In this document: piece after piece, positions 45,810 through 55,197 of the stretch | How positions within the stretch are numbered: position 1 is the stretch's first letter | Layout: each line of letters opens with the position of its first letter | From: Roseovarius pelagicus | GTDB lineage: Bacteria > Pseudomonadota > Alphaproteobacteria > Rhodobacterales > Rhodobacteraceae | Direction: 5' to 3' | Length of the DNA stretch: 64,000 bases | Assembly: GCF_025639885.1 (NCBI RefSeq) | Contig: NZ_CP106738.1 | Location: 2,108,001 to 2,172,000 of the forward strand | The notes under the pieces: model-generated | What the model saw: only the letters and a program-made list of their open reading frames with translations | Database searches by the model: none | What the model was told of the DNA's origin: nothing | Program-made: the position numbers and the translations under genes

Positions 45810-46543
45810 TGCGCCGCCTCGTGTGCATGTGCGTGGTCATGGCCATGATCATGTTCGTGCCGATAGAGGGCCAGCGCGCCATGCGTCCCGGTCCCGAACA
45901 GGGCGCGGTATTCAGGGGCCGAGGCGACCTGCTCGGGCGCGCCGTGGCAGCACACATGCCCATTGAGGCAAATCACCCTATCCGACGCGGCCATGACGAC
46001 ATGCAATTCATGGCTGACCATCAGGACAGCGCAGCCCATTTCGGCGCGCAGGCCTGCGATGCGTTCGTAAAAGGCGGCTGATCCCGGTTGGTCGAGCCCT
46101 TGGGTGGCCTCGTCAAGGATCAGCAGTTCAGGCTGGGACAACAGCGCCCGCGCCAGCAGCACACGTTGGAACTGCCCGCCCGAAAGCCGCGCCATCTGTC
46201 GATCTGCCAGATCGGGCGCACCGGCCCGTTGCAGCGCTTCGTGTATGGCGCTGCGCGATGTCCGGTGCGGCAGAGCCAGAAACCGCGAAACGGTCATTGG
46301 CAGGGCGGCGTCCAGTTCCAGACGCTGTGGGACATATCCGATGCGCAGGCCCGACCGGACGGTCAGCGAGCCATGGCTCAGCGGCACCGCCCCGATGATT
46401 GCGCGTAGCAGCGTGGATTTACCCGACCCGTTTGGGCCGACAATCGTGACGATCTCTCCCGGTTCGATACTCAGGTCGACGCCGTGCAAAACCTCTGTAT
46501 TGCCCATCCGCACGGACAGGTGGCTGGCCGTCAACAGCGTCAT
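45806..46543 (-). CDS. znuC: Zinc ABC transporter ATP-binding protein
   Basis: A 245-residue ATPase with Walker A GPNGSGKST, signature LSGGQFQRVLLARA and Walker B LLILDEATQGLD. The C-terminus is rich in His (HEHDHGHDHAHAHEAAQ), which may buffer zinc, a common trait of ZnuC. The ATG at 46543 overlaps the zur stop. It is read in the order zur, znuC, znuB from the Zur-box promoter. Confidence 0.93.
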   Translation of the reverse strand: MTLLTASHLSVRMGNTEVLHGVDLSIEPGEIVTIVGPNGSGKSTLLRAIIGAVPLSHGSLTVRSGLRIGYVPQRLELDAALPMTVSRFLALPHRTSRSAIHEALQRAGAPDLADRQMARLSGGQFQRVLLARALLSQPELLILDEATQGLDQPGSAAFYERIAGLRAEMGCAVLMVSHELHVVMAASDRVICLNGHVCCHGAPEQVASAPEYRALFGTGTHGALALYRHEHDHGHDHAHAHEAAQ

Positions 46544-47022
46544 GTTTGCACCTCTGGCTGGCATTTGGGGCATAGTCCTTCGGCCTCTACGACTGTGCGT
46601 TCGATCTGAAACCCGGCGGCACGTGCCGTACGGCCCAGCGCGCCCTTGGCCGGTTCGGACTGTAGCTCGGCCACCGAGGCACAGCTTCGACAGATCAGGA
46701 AGGCAGGCACATGTGTATCACCCGGATGCGCGCAGGCCACAAATGCGTTCAGCCGTTCGATCCGATGTACGAAGCCACGGCCCACAAGGAAATCCAGCGC
46801 GCGATAGACGACGGGGGGCTGGGACCCCAACCCTTCGTCGCGTAGCACGTCGAGAAGGTCATAAGCGCCCAACGCGCGGTGCCGTTGCAATAATATCTCC
46901 AGCACGCGACGGCGCACGGGTGTGAGTTGCAACCCGGCAGCCCGACAATGGACGGCCGCCGCCTCCAATGACGTGGTGATGCAGGCAGCGTGATCGTGGC
47001 TGGCAAAACCGACAGGTTCCAT
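46540..47022 (-). CDS. zur: Zinc uptake regulator Zur (Fur family)
   Basis: A 160-residue Fur-family repressor. The winged-helix part contains LTPVRRRVLEILLQRHRALGAYDLL, and structural zinc Cys pairs occur as CRSC and CPKC. It lacks the HHH cluster typical of ferric Fur, which with its operon context points to zinc. It starts 34 bases from a palindrome that is probably its own operator, so autoregulation is likely. Confidence 0.92.
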   Translation of the reverse strand: MEPVGFASHDHAACITTSLEAAAVHCRAAGLQLTPVRRRVLEILLQRHRALGAYDLLDVLRDEGLGSQPPVVYRALDFLVGRGFVHRIERLNAFVACAHPGDTHVPAFLICRSCASVAELQSEPAKGALGRTARAAGFQIERTVVEAEGLCPKCQPEVQT

Positions 47023-47052
47023 GCTAGTTTCCGTTTGTTTCGATCTGCTATT

Positions 47053-47075
47053 GATATGTTATATGATAACATCTA
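47053..47075. promoter_or_regulatory. Zur box between zur and znuA
   Basis: A perfect 7-base inverted repeat ATGTTAT-ATG-ATAACAT (47056-47072) lies midway between the divergent zur and znuA genes. It closely matches the alphaproteobacterial Zur motif as I know it. Its position would let Zur shut off both operons when zinc is ample. Confidence 0.85.
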
Positions 47076-47111
47076 TCAAGCCGCGAAATTCCCTACCTGA
47101 TTGGAACAGCC

Positions 47112-48089
47112 ATGATCAAATCCCTGCTAGCCGTCACATCATCGCTGGCTATATCGCTGCCCGCCCATGCCGATGCGCCGCGCGTGGCAACCGACATCCT
47201 GCCGGTGCAATCACTGGTGGCGATGGTGATGGAGGGTGTCGGCACACCGGATCTGATCGTGCAGCCCGGCGCATCGCCGCACGGGTACGCGTTGCGCCCT
47301 TCGGATGCGCGCGCATTGCAAGAAGCCGATCTGGTGTTTTGGATGGGCCCTGCTCTGACACCGTGGATGCTGGATGCCATCAACACCTTGGGCGAGGATG
47401 CTCAGGTCACGTCGTTGCTGGACGTGGATGCAACCGAGTTATTCCATTTTCGTGAAGGAGCGTCGCTGGAAATGGAAGACGCCCATGCGGACCATGACGA
47501 TCACGAGGATCACGAGGATCACGAGGAAGAGCACGGCAATCATGCCGAAGACGATGGCCATGATGACCACGAACATTCGGGTGTTGATCCACATGCCTGG
47601 CTCGACCCGCACAACGCGATTGCATGGATCGACTTGATCGCCTTTCGATTGGTGCAGAATGACCCGAAGAACGCCGCGATCTATGTACAGAACGCGAAAA
47701 CCGCGCAGGCGATGATCGAGACTGTTTCGGCTGAAGTCGCCGCTGAACTCGCCCCGCTGCGGGGCCGACCCTACATCGTTTTTCACGATGCCTACCAATA
47801 TTTCGAGCGCCATTTTGCTATCCCCGCCGCTGGGTCAATCAGCCTGAGTGATGCCAGCAAGCCTAGCCCGGCACGATTGGCGGAGATTCGGCATATCATC
47901 ACCGAAACCGGCGCGCTCTGTGTCTTCTCCGAAGCGCAGTTCAATCCCGGTCTGGTTGCGACGGTGATGGAGGGGACCGATGCGCGCACCGCTCTGCTGG
48001 ATCCCATTGGGGCCGAACAGACGCCGGGGGCTGATCTTTACCCCGCGCTATTGCGCGCAATGGCCGCCCGGATGATGGAATGTCTGTGA
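47112..48089 (+). CDS. znuA: Zinc ABC transporter substrate-binding protein
   Basis: A 325-residue periplasmic zinc-binding protein with a signal peptide ending LPAHA. The metal-site His lie in GASPHGY, in DPHAWLDP and in YIVFHDAYQYFE. Between the first two is a His/Asp/Glu loop (about residues 123-157) that captures zinc. Part of that loop is coded by three tandem 9-base GATCACGAG units near 47496-47530, a sign of repeat growth. GGAACA precedes the ATG. Zur-regulated by position. Confidence 0.94.
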   Translation: MIKSLLAVTSSLAISLPAHADAPRVATDILPVQSLVAMVMEGVGTPDLIVQPGASPHGYALRPSDARALQEADLVFWMGPALTPWMLDAINTLGEDAQVTSLLDVDATELFHFREGASLEMEDAHADHDDHEDHEDHEEEHGNHAEDDGHDDHEHSGVDPHAWLDPHNAIAWIDLIAFRLVQNDPKNAAIYVQNAKTAQAMIETVSAEVAAELAPLRGRPYIVFHDAYQYFERHFAIPAAGSISLSDASKPSPARLAEIRHIITETGALCVFSEAQFNPGLVATVMEGTDARTALLDPIGAEQTPGADLYPALLRAMAARMMECL

Positions 48090-48199
48090 ATATCCAGAAC
48101 GCAGCAACAGCCCGTTTCGCGCGCAGAATACCCTAAACCGGGAAACAGGTTGCCATTTCTCTTGCCCTCTGCGCACCAGCCGGGCAATCCTGCACGACA

Positions 48200-49126
48200 A
48201 TGGAACTGGGTCCCTATCTCTTGCTCGCGACGCTGGAAGGCGCGGTGACGGCTGCGGTGCTGGCGCTGACGGCTGTGGGCCTCAGTCTGGTCTTTGGCGT
48301 GATGCGGGTGGTGAACATCGCGCATGGCGAGTTTTTCATGCTGGGCGCGGTCGTCGCATGGTATGTGGCGCAGACGCTGGGCGGGCACGCCTCTGTCGGG
48401 TTTGGTGCGGCATTGATCATCGCGCCCTTGCTGGTGGGGGTGATCGCCGTGGCGGTCGATATGACCATCCTCAAGCGGATCGACTATGACCCCGAGCGCA
48501 CCATCGTCGCGACTATTGGTGTGCTCTATATCATCCAGCAACTGACCCTGATGGGCTACGGCCCCGAGGCGCGACCCGTGGCACCGCCCTTTAACACCCG
48601 CCTCGCGATTCCGTGGTGGGAATTCAAGGATGGTAGCCTGCAAATGTATTGGCCTTGGGGGTTGAGCACGACCAGCTACAAACTGGCCGTGATCTGTGCC
48701 GCGCCGGTGGTCCTGCTGGGGGTTTGGCTGCTGATGGCGCGCACCAAGATCGGCCTGCTGATGCGCGCGACGCAACAGGATCGTGACATGGCGCTGGCCT
48801 TTGGCATTCCGGTGGAACGGGTCTATGCGCTGGTTTTCGGCATTGGGGCGGCGCTGGCAGCATTGGCGGCTGTACTGATTGTGCCGATCCAGCAGGCGCA
48901 TTACCTGATGGGGGCTGATCCGCTGCTGCTGTCGTTCATCGTGGTGATCATCGGTGGATTGGGTAGCCTGCCGGGCACGGTGGTGGCGGCCATTCTGATC
49001 GGTCTCAGCGACGGGATCATCTCGGTCTTTTTCTCGCCCACGCTGGCCAAGATACTGGCGACACTGCTGGTCGGTCTGGTGCTGGTCTATCGTCCCAATG
49101 GCCTGTTCGGAGCGCGCAGCACATGA
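48200..49126 (+). CDS. LivH-type ABC transporter permease
   Basis: A 308-residue branched-chain-amino-acid-type permease with about eight membrane helices; VFGVMRVVNIAHGEFFMLGA is the family signature and IIGGLGSLPGTVVAA the ATPase-contact region. It is the first gene of a long rightward operon; no binding-protein gene precedes it, only znuA. Transporters of this family also import urea, amides and aromatic acids, so branched-chain amino acids are not the likely substrate given the linked catabolic genes. Confidence 0.9.
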   Translation: MELGPYLLLATLEGAVTAAVLALTAVGLSLVFGVMRVVNIAHGEFFMLGAVVAWYVAQTLGGHASVGFGAALIIAPLLVGVIAVAVDMTILKRIDYDPERTIVATIGVLYIIQQLTLMGYGPEARPVAPPFNTRLAIPWWEFKDGSLQMYWPWGLSTTSYKLAVICAAPVVLLGVWLLMARTKIGLLMRATQQDRDMALAFGIPVERVYALVFGIGAALAALAAVLIVPIQQAHYLMGADPLLLSFIVVIIGGLGSLPGTVVAAILIGLSDGIISVFFSPTLAKILATLLVGLVLVYRPNGLFGARST

Positions 49127-50067
49127 GCACGGGCACCAAGGTATTGCTGCTGCATGGCGGGTTGCTGATCGCGCTGTTCGCGCTGCAGTTCGTGCTGCCC
49201 GCCTATCATCATGGCAATCTGGCGCGGATCATGGTGCTGGCCAGCTACGCGGTAGGGTACAATATCCTCTTTGGCTATACCGGTCTTCTGAGCCTAGGAC
49301 ATGCGCTGTTTTTCGCGGCTGGTATGTACGGGATGGGGCTGACGGTTACCCATCTCGGCTGGACCCCTGCGCCCGCGCTGATTGCCGGTGTTGCGGCAGG
49401 TGCCGCAGTGTCTGCGGCGCTGGGGTTGCTGGCACTGCGCACGGTCGGCGTGGCGTTCATGATCGTCACCCTTATGTTTGCGCAGGCGGGTTATTTGACA
49501 GTCCTCTATTTCGGAAAATGGACTCGTGGCGACGAAGGGTTCGTGATCCAGCAGGCGCAGCGCATGTTGTGGGGGATCGACCTGAGCGACCCCGGCAACC
49601 GATACTTTGCGGCACTCGCCCTCTTTGCCGTGAGCCTGCTGGTGTGTCTATGGCTGGTGCGCCGCCCATTCGGGAAAACGCTAATAGCGATCCGCGAGAA
49701 CGAGGAACGCGTGCGCATGTTGGGCTATGACACGTTCGCGCATAAACTGGGCGCGATGGTGATTTCCGGCACGATCTCGGCGGCAGCCGGGGCACTCTAT
49801 GGCCTACTGTTCGGCTATGCTGGGGCTAGTTTCGCGGGCGTGCAATATTCGATCTTTCCGCTTTTGTGGGTACTGTTGGGTGGGGCGGGCACGGTGCTGG
49901 GCCCATTCATCGGCACACTGTTTATGTTCTACCTGATTGACCTCAGTTCCGGCGTGACCACGGCCTACATGCTGATCGCGGGTGTGGTGCTGGTGTTGCT
50001 GACACTGTTTGCGCCGCAGGGATTGGCAGGCGAGCTACGCCGCCGCCTGTGGGGGTGGTTGCCATGA
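49123..50067 (+). CDS. LivM-type ABC transporter permease
   Basis: A 314-residue permease of the LivM family, with GYNILFGYTGLLSLGHALFFAAGMY near the start and LLGGAGTVLGPFIGT near the end. Its start overlaps the LivH-type stop (ATGA) and its stop overlaps the ATPase start (ATGA). It forms the membrane channel with the LivH-type subunit. Confidence 0.92.
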   Translation: MSTGTKVLLLHGGLLIALFALQFVLPAYHHGNLARIMVLASYAVGYNILFGYTGLLSLGHALFFAAGMYGMGLTVTHLGWTPAPALIAGVAAGAAVSAALGLLALRTVGVAFMIVTLMFAQAGYLTVLYFGKWTRGDEGFVIQQAQRMLWGIDLSDPGNRYFAALALFAVSLLVCLWLVRRPFGKTLIAIRENEERVRMLGYDTFAHKLGAMVISGTISAAAGALYGLLFGYAGASFAGVQYSIFPLLWVLLGGAGTVLGPFIGTLFMFYLIDLSSGVTTAYMLIAGVVLVLLTLFAPQGLAGELRRRLWGWLP

Positions 50068-50771
50068 GCCTGCTGACCACGCGCGGCCTGTCCAAAAGCT
50101 TTGAGGGATTGCAGGCCGTCAACGATGTGGATTTCGACCTGCCCCAAGGCGAGGTGCGCGCCCTGATTGGCCCCAATGGCGCCGGCAAGACGACGCTGGT
50201 GGGGATGATCTGTGGGCGGATTCCACCAACATCAGGCAGCGTCAGCTTTGACGGGTGCGACATCACCACCCTGCCCGCGCACAAGCGGATCGGGCTGGGC
50301 ATGGCCTACACGTTTCAGATTACCTCGATCTTTGCCGGGCTGGACGTTGCCGAAAACGTGGCGCTGGCCGCGCGGCGGCGGATGAGTGGCGATGCTGTCG
50401 AGGAGGCTGTCATGGCGGCACTGACGCGTGTCGGCCTGTCAGACCGTATCAACCAAGAAGCCGGCGATCTAAGCTATGGACATCAACGCCTGCTGGAAAT
50501 CGCAATGGGCTTGGTGCAGGCACCGCGATTGCTGATCCTAGACGAGCCAACGCAAGGGTTGGCGGAAGCAGAGATTGCCGCATTCAAAACGCTGATTCGC
50601 GAATTGTCCGACAACACAACGATCCTGCTGATCGAACATAACATGAGCGTTGTCATGGAAACCGCCGACCGGGTCAGCGTGCTGAGCTTTGGCGAGATGC
50701 TGGCCGAAGGCACACCTGCCGAAATCCACGCCAATGCTGATGTACAGGCAGCCTATCTGGGGACCGGATGA
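50064..50771 (+). CDS. LivG-type ABC ATPase
   Basis: A 235-residue ATPase with Walker A GPNGAGKTT, the family signature variant LSYGHQRLLEIAMGL and Walker B LLILDEPTQGLA. I use the ATG at 50064, which overlaps the LivM-type stop (ATGA), rather than an earlier GTG. It is one of the two ATPases of the importer. Confidence 0.92.
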   Translation: MSLLTTRGLSKSFEGLQAVNDVDFDLPQGEVRALIGPNGAGKTTLVGMICGRIPPTSGSVSFDGCDITTLPAHKRIGLGMAYTFQITSIFAGLDVAENVALAARRRMSGDAVEEAVMAALTRVGLSDRINQEAGDLSYGHQRLLEIAMGLVQAPRLLILDEPTQGLAEAEIAAFKTLIRELSDNTTILLIEHNMSVVMETADRVSVLSFGEMLAEGTPAEIHANADVQAAYLGTG

Positions 50772-51466
50772 TGCTGGAGCTACACGGGATAGGGGCCGGA
50801 TATGGCCGCGCGCAGGTCCTGCATGACCTGAACCTTCGTGTCGAAGCGGGCGAGATTCTGTGCCTGCTGGGGCGCAACGGCGCGGGTAAGACAACAACGA
50901 TGCAGGCAATCATGGGTCTGTTGCCGCTGATGTCAGGCCGTATCACGCTGGATGGGACAGAAATCAGTGCGCTGCCAGCATATCATGTGCCGCGCGCCGG
51001 GATCGGGTATATCCCGCAGGGGCGACGACTGTTTCCCGGCCTGACCGTGGCGCAAAATCTGGCCGTGGGGATGCAAACCCGGCGCAGCCCGCCCCATGTG
51101 CTGAACGAGGTGTTAGAGCTATTCCCGCGTTTGGCAGAACGGATGAACCAACGCGCGCAAACCCTGTCGGGCGGCGAACAACAGATGCTGGCCACTGCCC
51201 GCGCACTCTGCCTGCAACCAAAGGCGTTGTTGCTGGACGAGCCGACCGAAGGGTTGCAACCTTCGATGATCGAAGCGATCCGGCAAGTAATCGTGCAGAT
51301 GCGCAGCAAAGGCGTGGCGATCCTTCTGGTCGAGCAGCGCGTCGATGCAGTGCTGTCAGTTGCGGATCGCGTGGCGTTTATCGAAAACGGTCGCAATGGG
51401 GAAACATTGCCCGCAGAAGCCCTGCGCGCCGATCATGCCATCGTGGAACGTTATGTTGGCGTTTGA
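50768..51466 (+). CDS. LivF-type ABC ATPase
   Basis: A 232-residue ATPase with Walker A GRNGAGKTT, signature LSGGEQQMLATARAL and Walker B LLLDEPTEGLQP. It starts in ATGATG at 50768, overlapping the LivG-type stop. It completes the importer. A 195-base gap, with no gene, follows before the molybdenum hydroxylase genes. Confidence 0.92.
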   Translation: MMLELHGIGAGYGRAQVLHDLNLRVEAGEILCLLGRNGAGKTTTMQAIMGLLPLMSGRITLDGTEISALPAYHVPRAGIGYIPQGRRLFPGLTVAQNLAVGMQTRRSPPHVLNEVLELFPRLAERMNQRAQTLSGGEQQMLATARALCLQPKALLLDEPTEGLQPSMIEAIRQVIVQMRSKGVAILLVEQRVDAVLSVADRVAFIENGRNGETLPAEALRADHAIVERYVGV

Positions 51467-51661
51467 CCGCGACTGCTGACTGGGGCGTTGCCGCAGACCC
51501 CAGAGTATTTCCAGAACACTGAAACGGGCATGACCATTTTTCATTGGTCCCAGAATACTTCTGCCGGAGGCGGACGCGCCGGTGCTGTAAAGCACAACAG
51601 CCATGTTGACAGCCCGCCGGTGCCGGGCGCACCATCCGTGCCCAGAGCCAAGAGGGTTTAA

Positions 51662-52513
51662 ATGCAGGCAAACGGTTATCATCGGCCCGAAACATTGGAC
51701 GAAGCACTGCGGGTATTGGCGGGCGGATCGGCAACGATTGCCGCCGGATGTACCGACCTGTTTGCCGCCACGCAGCGGCGCGACTTGGTCGGGTCGGTCG
51801 TGGATATCACCGGGGTGCCTGAGCTGCGCAGGATCGAGGTGCGCGACGCGGGTATCCGGATCGGCGCCGCGGCGACGTGGAGCGATCTGGTGCGCGCCGA
51901 TCTGCCCCCTGCCTTTGACATGTTGCGGCAGGCCGCTGTTGAGGTCGGATCGGTCCAGATTCAGAATGCGGCGACTGTGGTTGGCAATGTCTGCAATGCC
52001 TCACCGGCCGCAGACGGGGTTCCGTGTCTGTTGGCGCTGGATACGGAGGTCGAGATAACCTCCGCCACTGGCGGACGGCGTATGCCTTTGGGGCAGTTCG
52101 TCACAGGTGTCCGGCAGACAGATCTGCAACCCGGAGAGATGGTGACGGCGCTCTGGGTTCCCGCCTCGGCCATGTCTGGCGCTTCACGATTTCTGAAACT
52201 GGGCGCGCGGCGATATCTGGTGATTTCCATCGCCATGGTGGCGGCCCGATTGACCGTCGAGGATGGCCGCATCGCGCAGGCCGCCATCGCCGTAGGGGCC
52301 TGCAGCGTCGTTGCGGTACGGCTTGCGCAATTAGAGAGCGCACTGGTCGGCTTGCCTGCGGATGCCGCCCTGTGGCGTGCCGCGCAGGATGATCTGGTCC
52401 TGCCTGCGCTTTCGCCGATTGACGACATTCGCGCGGATGGCCCTTACCGCGCCCACGCGGCGGCGGAACTGGTGCGCCGTGCGTTGCGTGACTTGACCGG
52501 AGAAGCACGATGA
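51662..52513 (+). CDS. FAD-binding subunit of a molybdenum hydroxylase (CoxM/XdhB-like)
   Basis: A 283-residue subunit of the xanthine dehydrogenase family. Its FAD site is shown by IAAGCTDLFA and by SVQIQNAATVVGNVCNASPA. It passes electrons from the iron-sulphur centres of the partner protein to an acceptor. AAGAGGG precedes the ATG at 51662 and its stop overlaps the next start (ATGA). Confidence 0.92.
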   Translation: MQANGYHRPETLDEALRVLAGGSATIAAGCTDLFAATQRRDLVGSVVDITGVPELRRIEVRDAGIRIGAAATWSDLVRADLPPAFDMLRQAAVEVGSVQIQNAATVVGNVCNASPAADGVPCLLALDTEVEITSATGGRRMPLGQFVTGVRQTDLQPGEMVTALWVPASAMSGASRFLKLGARRYLVISIAMVAARLTVEDGRIAQAAIAVGACSVVAVRLAQLESALVGLPADAALWRAAQDDLVLPALSPIDDIRADGPYRAHAAAELVRRALRDLTGEAR

Positions 52514-55197
52514 ACCGCTCATTCGGGACGCTCTCTTTGCGCGTGAACGGCAGCGCGCATGAGTTACCCGTGTCACCCGGACGGCGACTGTCCGAGGTGC
52601 TGCGCGAGGACCTGGCGCTGCGTGGTACCAAGGTCGGCTGCGACGCAGGCGATTGCGGGGCGTGCACGGTGCTGCTGGACGGCGCGCCTGTCTGTTCCTG
52701 CCTTACCCCGGTGGCACAGGTAGCCGGGCGCGCTGTAACGACTGTCGAGGGGCTGGCGCATGACCCCCTGCAACAGGCGTTTCTACGGCATGGCGCGGCG
52801 CAATGCGGGATCTGCACACCCGGCATGTTGATGGCTGCCACTGCGTTGCTGGCGCGTAACCCGCAGCCCAGTCGAGTAGAGGTCGAATCCGCGCTGGGCG
52901 GCGTGCTATGCCGTTGCACCGGCTATACCAAGATCATTGATGCGGTTTGCGATGTGCGCGATACCCCGCCGGAAACCGATTTCACCGGGCCGTCGGTGGG
53001 TTCTGCGCTGCCGAGGATTGACGGCGTCGCCAAAGTGGACGGGACAGAGGTCTATGGTGCCGATGCTTGCCCCGAGGGCACGCTGCTGGTGCGGGCGATA
53101 CGGGCGCCAAAGGCCCCGGCGCGATTCCGGCTTGGTGATCTGAGAGGGTGGCGGGCGGCGCAGGCCGGGCCGGTACAGGTATTCACCGCCCGTGACATTC
53201 CCGGCGAGAACTGCTTTGGCACCATCCCGCCGTTTGCCGATCAGCCCGCACTGGCAGAGGGCCATGTCCGGTTGCGCGGCGAGGCGATTGCGCTGGTGGC
53301 GGGCGATGCTGCGGTGATCGAGGCACTGGACCTAGATACGTTTCCCGTGACGTGGGAAGAGACGGACGAGACGCTGGTACACGACCACCGACCGGACAAC
53401 CTGCTGGTCACCGGACGCGTGCGCTGCGGCGATGCGCAGGCGGCGCTGGGCCGTGCGACCTATGTCGCCAGCGGCGACATGACGACGCCCTATATCGAGC
53501 ACGCCTATATCGAACCCGAGGCCGGTGTCGCATGGATGGATGGCGATACGCTGATCATTCAGGCCTGCACGCAGGCACCGGTGATGGACCGTGATGAGAC
53601 GGCCAAGGTGCTGGGTTTGGCACAGGACAAGGTCCGCATCATTCCGGCGGCGGCAGGCGGGGGGTTTGGGGCCAAGCTTGACCTATCGTTACAGCCGCTG
53701 ATCGGGTTGGTGGCGCTGAAAACCGGACGGCCAGCGCGGATGATCTATAGCCGGGCTGAATCGATGGCCTCGACCACCAAGCGGCACCCGGCGCAGATGT
53801 CCGCGCGGATCGGGGCGGATGCCCAAGGGCGCATCTGCGGCATGGTCTTTGAGGGTGAGTTCAATACTGGCGCCTATGCCAGCTGGGGTCCGACCGTGGC
53901 AGGGCGGGTGCCGGTGCATGCCTCCGGCCCCTACTTTACCCCCGATTACCATGCCGAGGCAGATGCGCGTCACAGTTTTTCGGCCATTTCCGGGGCGTTT
54001 CGCGGTTTTGGCGTGCCACAGGCCGCGATCATGCAGGAAACCCTGTATGATGATCTGGCGGGTCAGGCCGGGATCGACCGGCTGGAATTTCGCCGGATCA
54101 ATGCGCTGCAAAGCGGGCAGCGTACGGTATGTGGGCAGACCTTGCAGGGTGTCGGGATATCGGCCTGTCTTGACGCGCTCGCTAACCCTTGGGCTGCGGC
54201 CCTGTCCCGTGCGCAGGTGGCCAATGACGCAGGTGGCCCGCTGCGACACGGTGTCGGGATCGCCTCGTGCTGGTACGGCTGCGGCAATACCGGGCTGCCG
54301 AACCCATCAACGGTGCGCGTCGGGATCACCCCCGAAGGCACGCTGCGGCTGCATCAAGGGGCCACGGACATCGGGCAGGGCAGCAATACAGTGATCACGC
54401 AAATCTGCGCTGACGCGCTGGGGATGCCGGTTGCACAGTTCACTTTGGTCGGGCCGGACACGGCGCTAACCCCGGATTGCGGCAAGACGTCAGCCTCGCG
54501 CCAGACCTATGTCACGGGCAAGGCCGCCTATCTGGCGGGTGCGGCGCTGCGAGCGGCGATCCTGAGCCTGGGAAATATGGGCCCGGATGCGCAGATCACA
54601 TTGGAAAGCGGGGTGCTGATCCTGCGCGAAGGGGCGGGGGAACGGCGGGTTGATCTGGACGCGATTGCGCCTGATGCCAACGGCTATGCCATCGCTGCCG
54701 AGGAAACCTATGACCCGCCCACCACGAGTCTGGATGCCGATGGGCAGGGATCGCCTTATGCGGTCTATGGCTATGGTGCGCAGATTGCCGAAGTATCGGT
54801 CGATACAGTTCTGGGGACGGTCAAGGTGAACCGGATCACCGCAGCGCATGACTTGGGCCGGGTGATTAACCCGCAACTGGCCGAGGGGCAGGTACAGGGC
54901 GGGATCGCGCAGGGGCTGGGTCTGGCGCTGATGGAAGAGTTCATTCCGGGGCGTACCGAGAACCTGCATGACTACCTGATCCCGACCACCGGCGATATGC
55001 CCGAAATAGAGACGATTCTGCTGGAGGTCCCCGATCCCGAGGGACCGCTGGGGGCCAAGGGGCTGGGCGAGCATGTGCTGATCCCCACCGCACCCACAAT
55101 CCTGAACGCCATACGGCATGCCACGGGCGCGCGGGTGAACTCGCTGCCCGCATTGCCGCACCGGGTGCTGGCCGCGATCCGCGAGGCCGGGAAATGA
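52510..55197 (+). CDS. Molybdenum hydroxylase large subunit fused to 2Fe-2S subunit (xanthine dehydrogenase family)
   Basis: An 895-residue fusion. Residues 1-150 hold two 2Fe-2S clusters: Cys44, 49, 52 and 64 (plant type), and Cys99, 102, 134 and 136. The rest is the molybdopterin domain, with AAGGGFGAK, ISGAFRGFG and the catalytic Glu in AKGLGEHV near the C-terminus. It hydroxylates a carbon next to nitrogen in an N-heterocycle or oxidises an aldehyde. The iron-sulphur domain is usually a separate subunit, so the fusion is notable. Next to a hydroxynicotinate-reductase-like gene, a pyridine-type substrate is plausible. Confidence 0.92.
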   Translation: MNRSFGTLSLRVNGSAHELPVSPGRRLSEVLREDLALRGTKVGCDAGDCGACTVLLDGAPVCSCLTPVAQVAGRAVTTVEGLAHDPLQQAFLRHGAAQCGICTPGMLMAATALLARNPQPSRVEVESALGGVLCRCTGYTKIIDAVCDVRDTPPETDFTGPSVGSALPRIDGVAKVDGTEVYGADACPEGTLLVRAIRAPKAPARFRLGDLRGWRAAQAGPVQVFTARDIPGENCFGTIPPFADQPALAEGHVRLRGEAIALVAGDAAVIEALDLDTFPVTWEETDETLVHDHRPDNLLVTGRVRCGDAQAALGRATYVASGDMTTPYIEHAYIEPEAGVAWMDGDTLIIQACTQAPVMDRDETAKVLGLAQDKVRIIPAAAGGGFGAKLDLSLQPLIGLVALKTGRPARMIYSRAESMASTTKRHPAQMSARIGADAQGRICGMVFEGEFNTGAYASWGPTVAGRVPVHASGPYFTPDYHAEADARHSFSAISGAFRGFGVPQAAIMQETLYDDLAGQAGIDRLEFRRINALQSGQRTVCGQTLQGVGISACLDALANPWAAALSRAQVANDAGGPLRHGVGIASCWYGCGNTGLPNPSTVRVGITPEGTLRLHQGATDIGQGSNTVITQICADALGMPVAQFTLVGPDTALTPDCGKTSASRQTYVTGKAAYLAGAALRAAILSLGNMGPDAQITLESGVLILREGAGERRVDLDAIAPDANGYAIAAEETYDPPTTSLDADGQGSPYAVYGYGAQIAEVSVDTVLGTVKVNRITAAHDLGRVINPQLAEGQVQGGIAQGLGLALMEEFIPGRTENLHDYLIPTTGDMPEIETILLEVPDPEGPLGAKGLGEHVLIPTAPTILNAIRHATGARVNSLPALPHRVLAAIREAGK

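Noticed and set aside
47496..47530. CRISPR-like or other repeat array
   Set aside because: The repeats are three in-frame 9-base units inside the His-rich loop of znuA, not spaced repeats.
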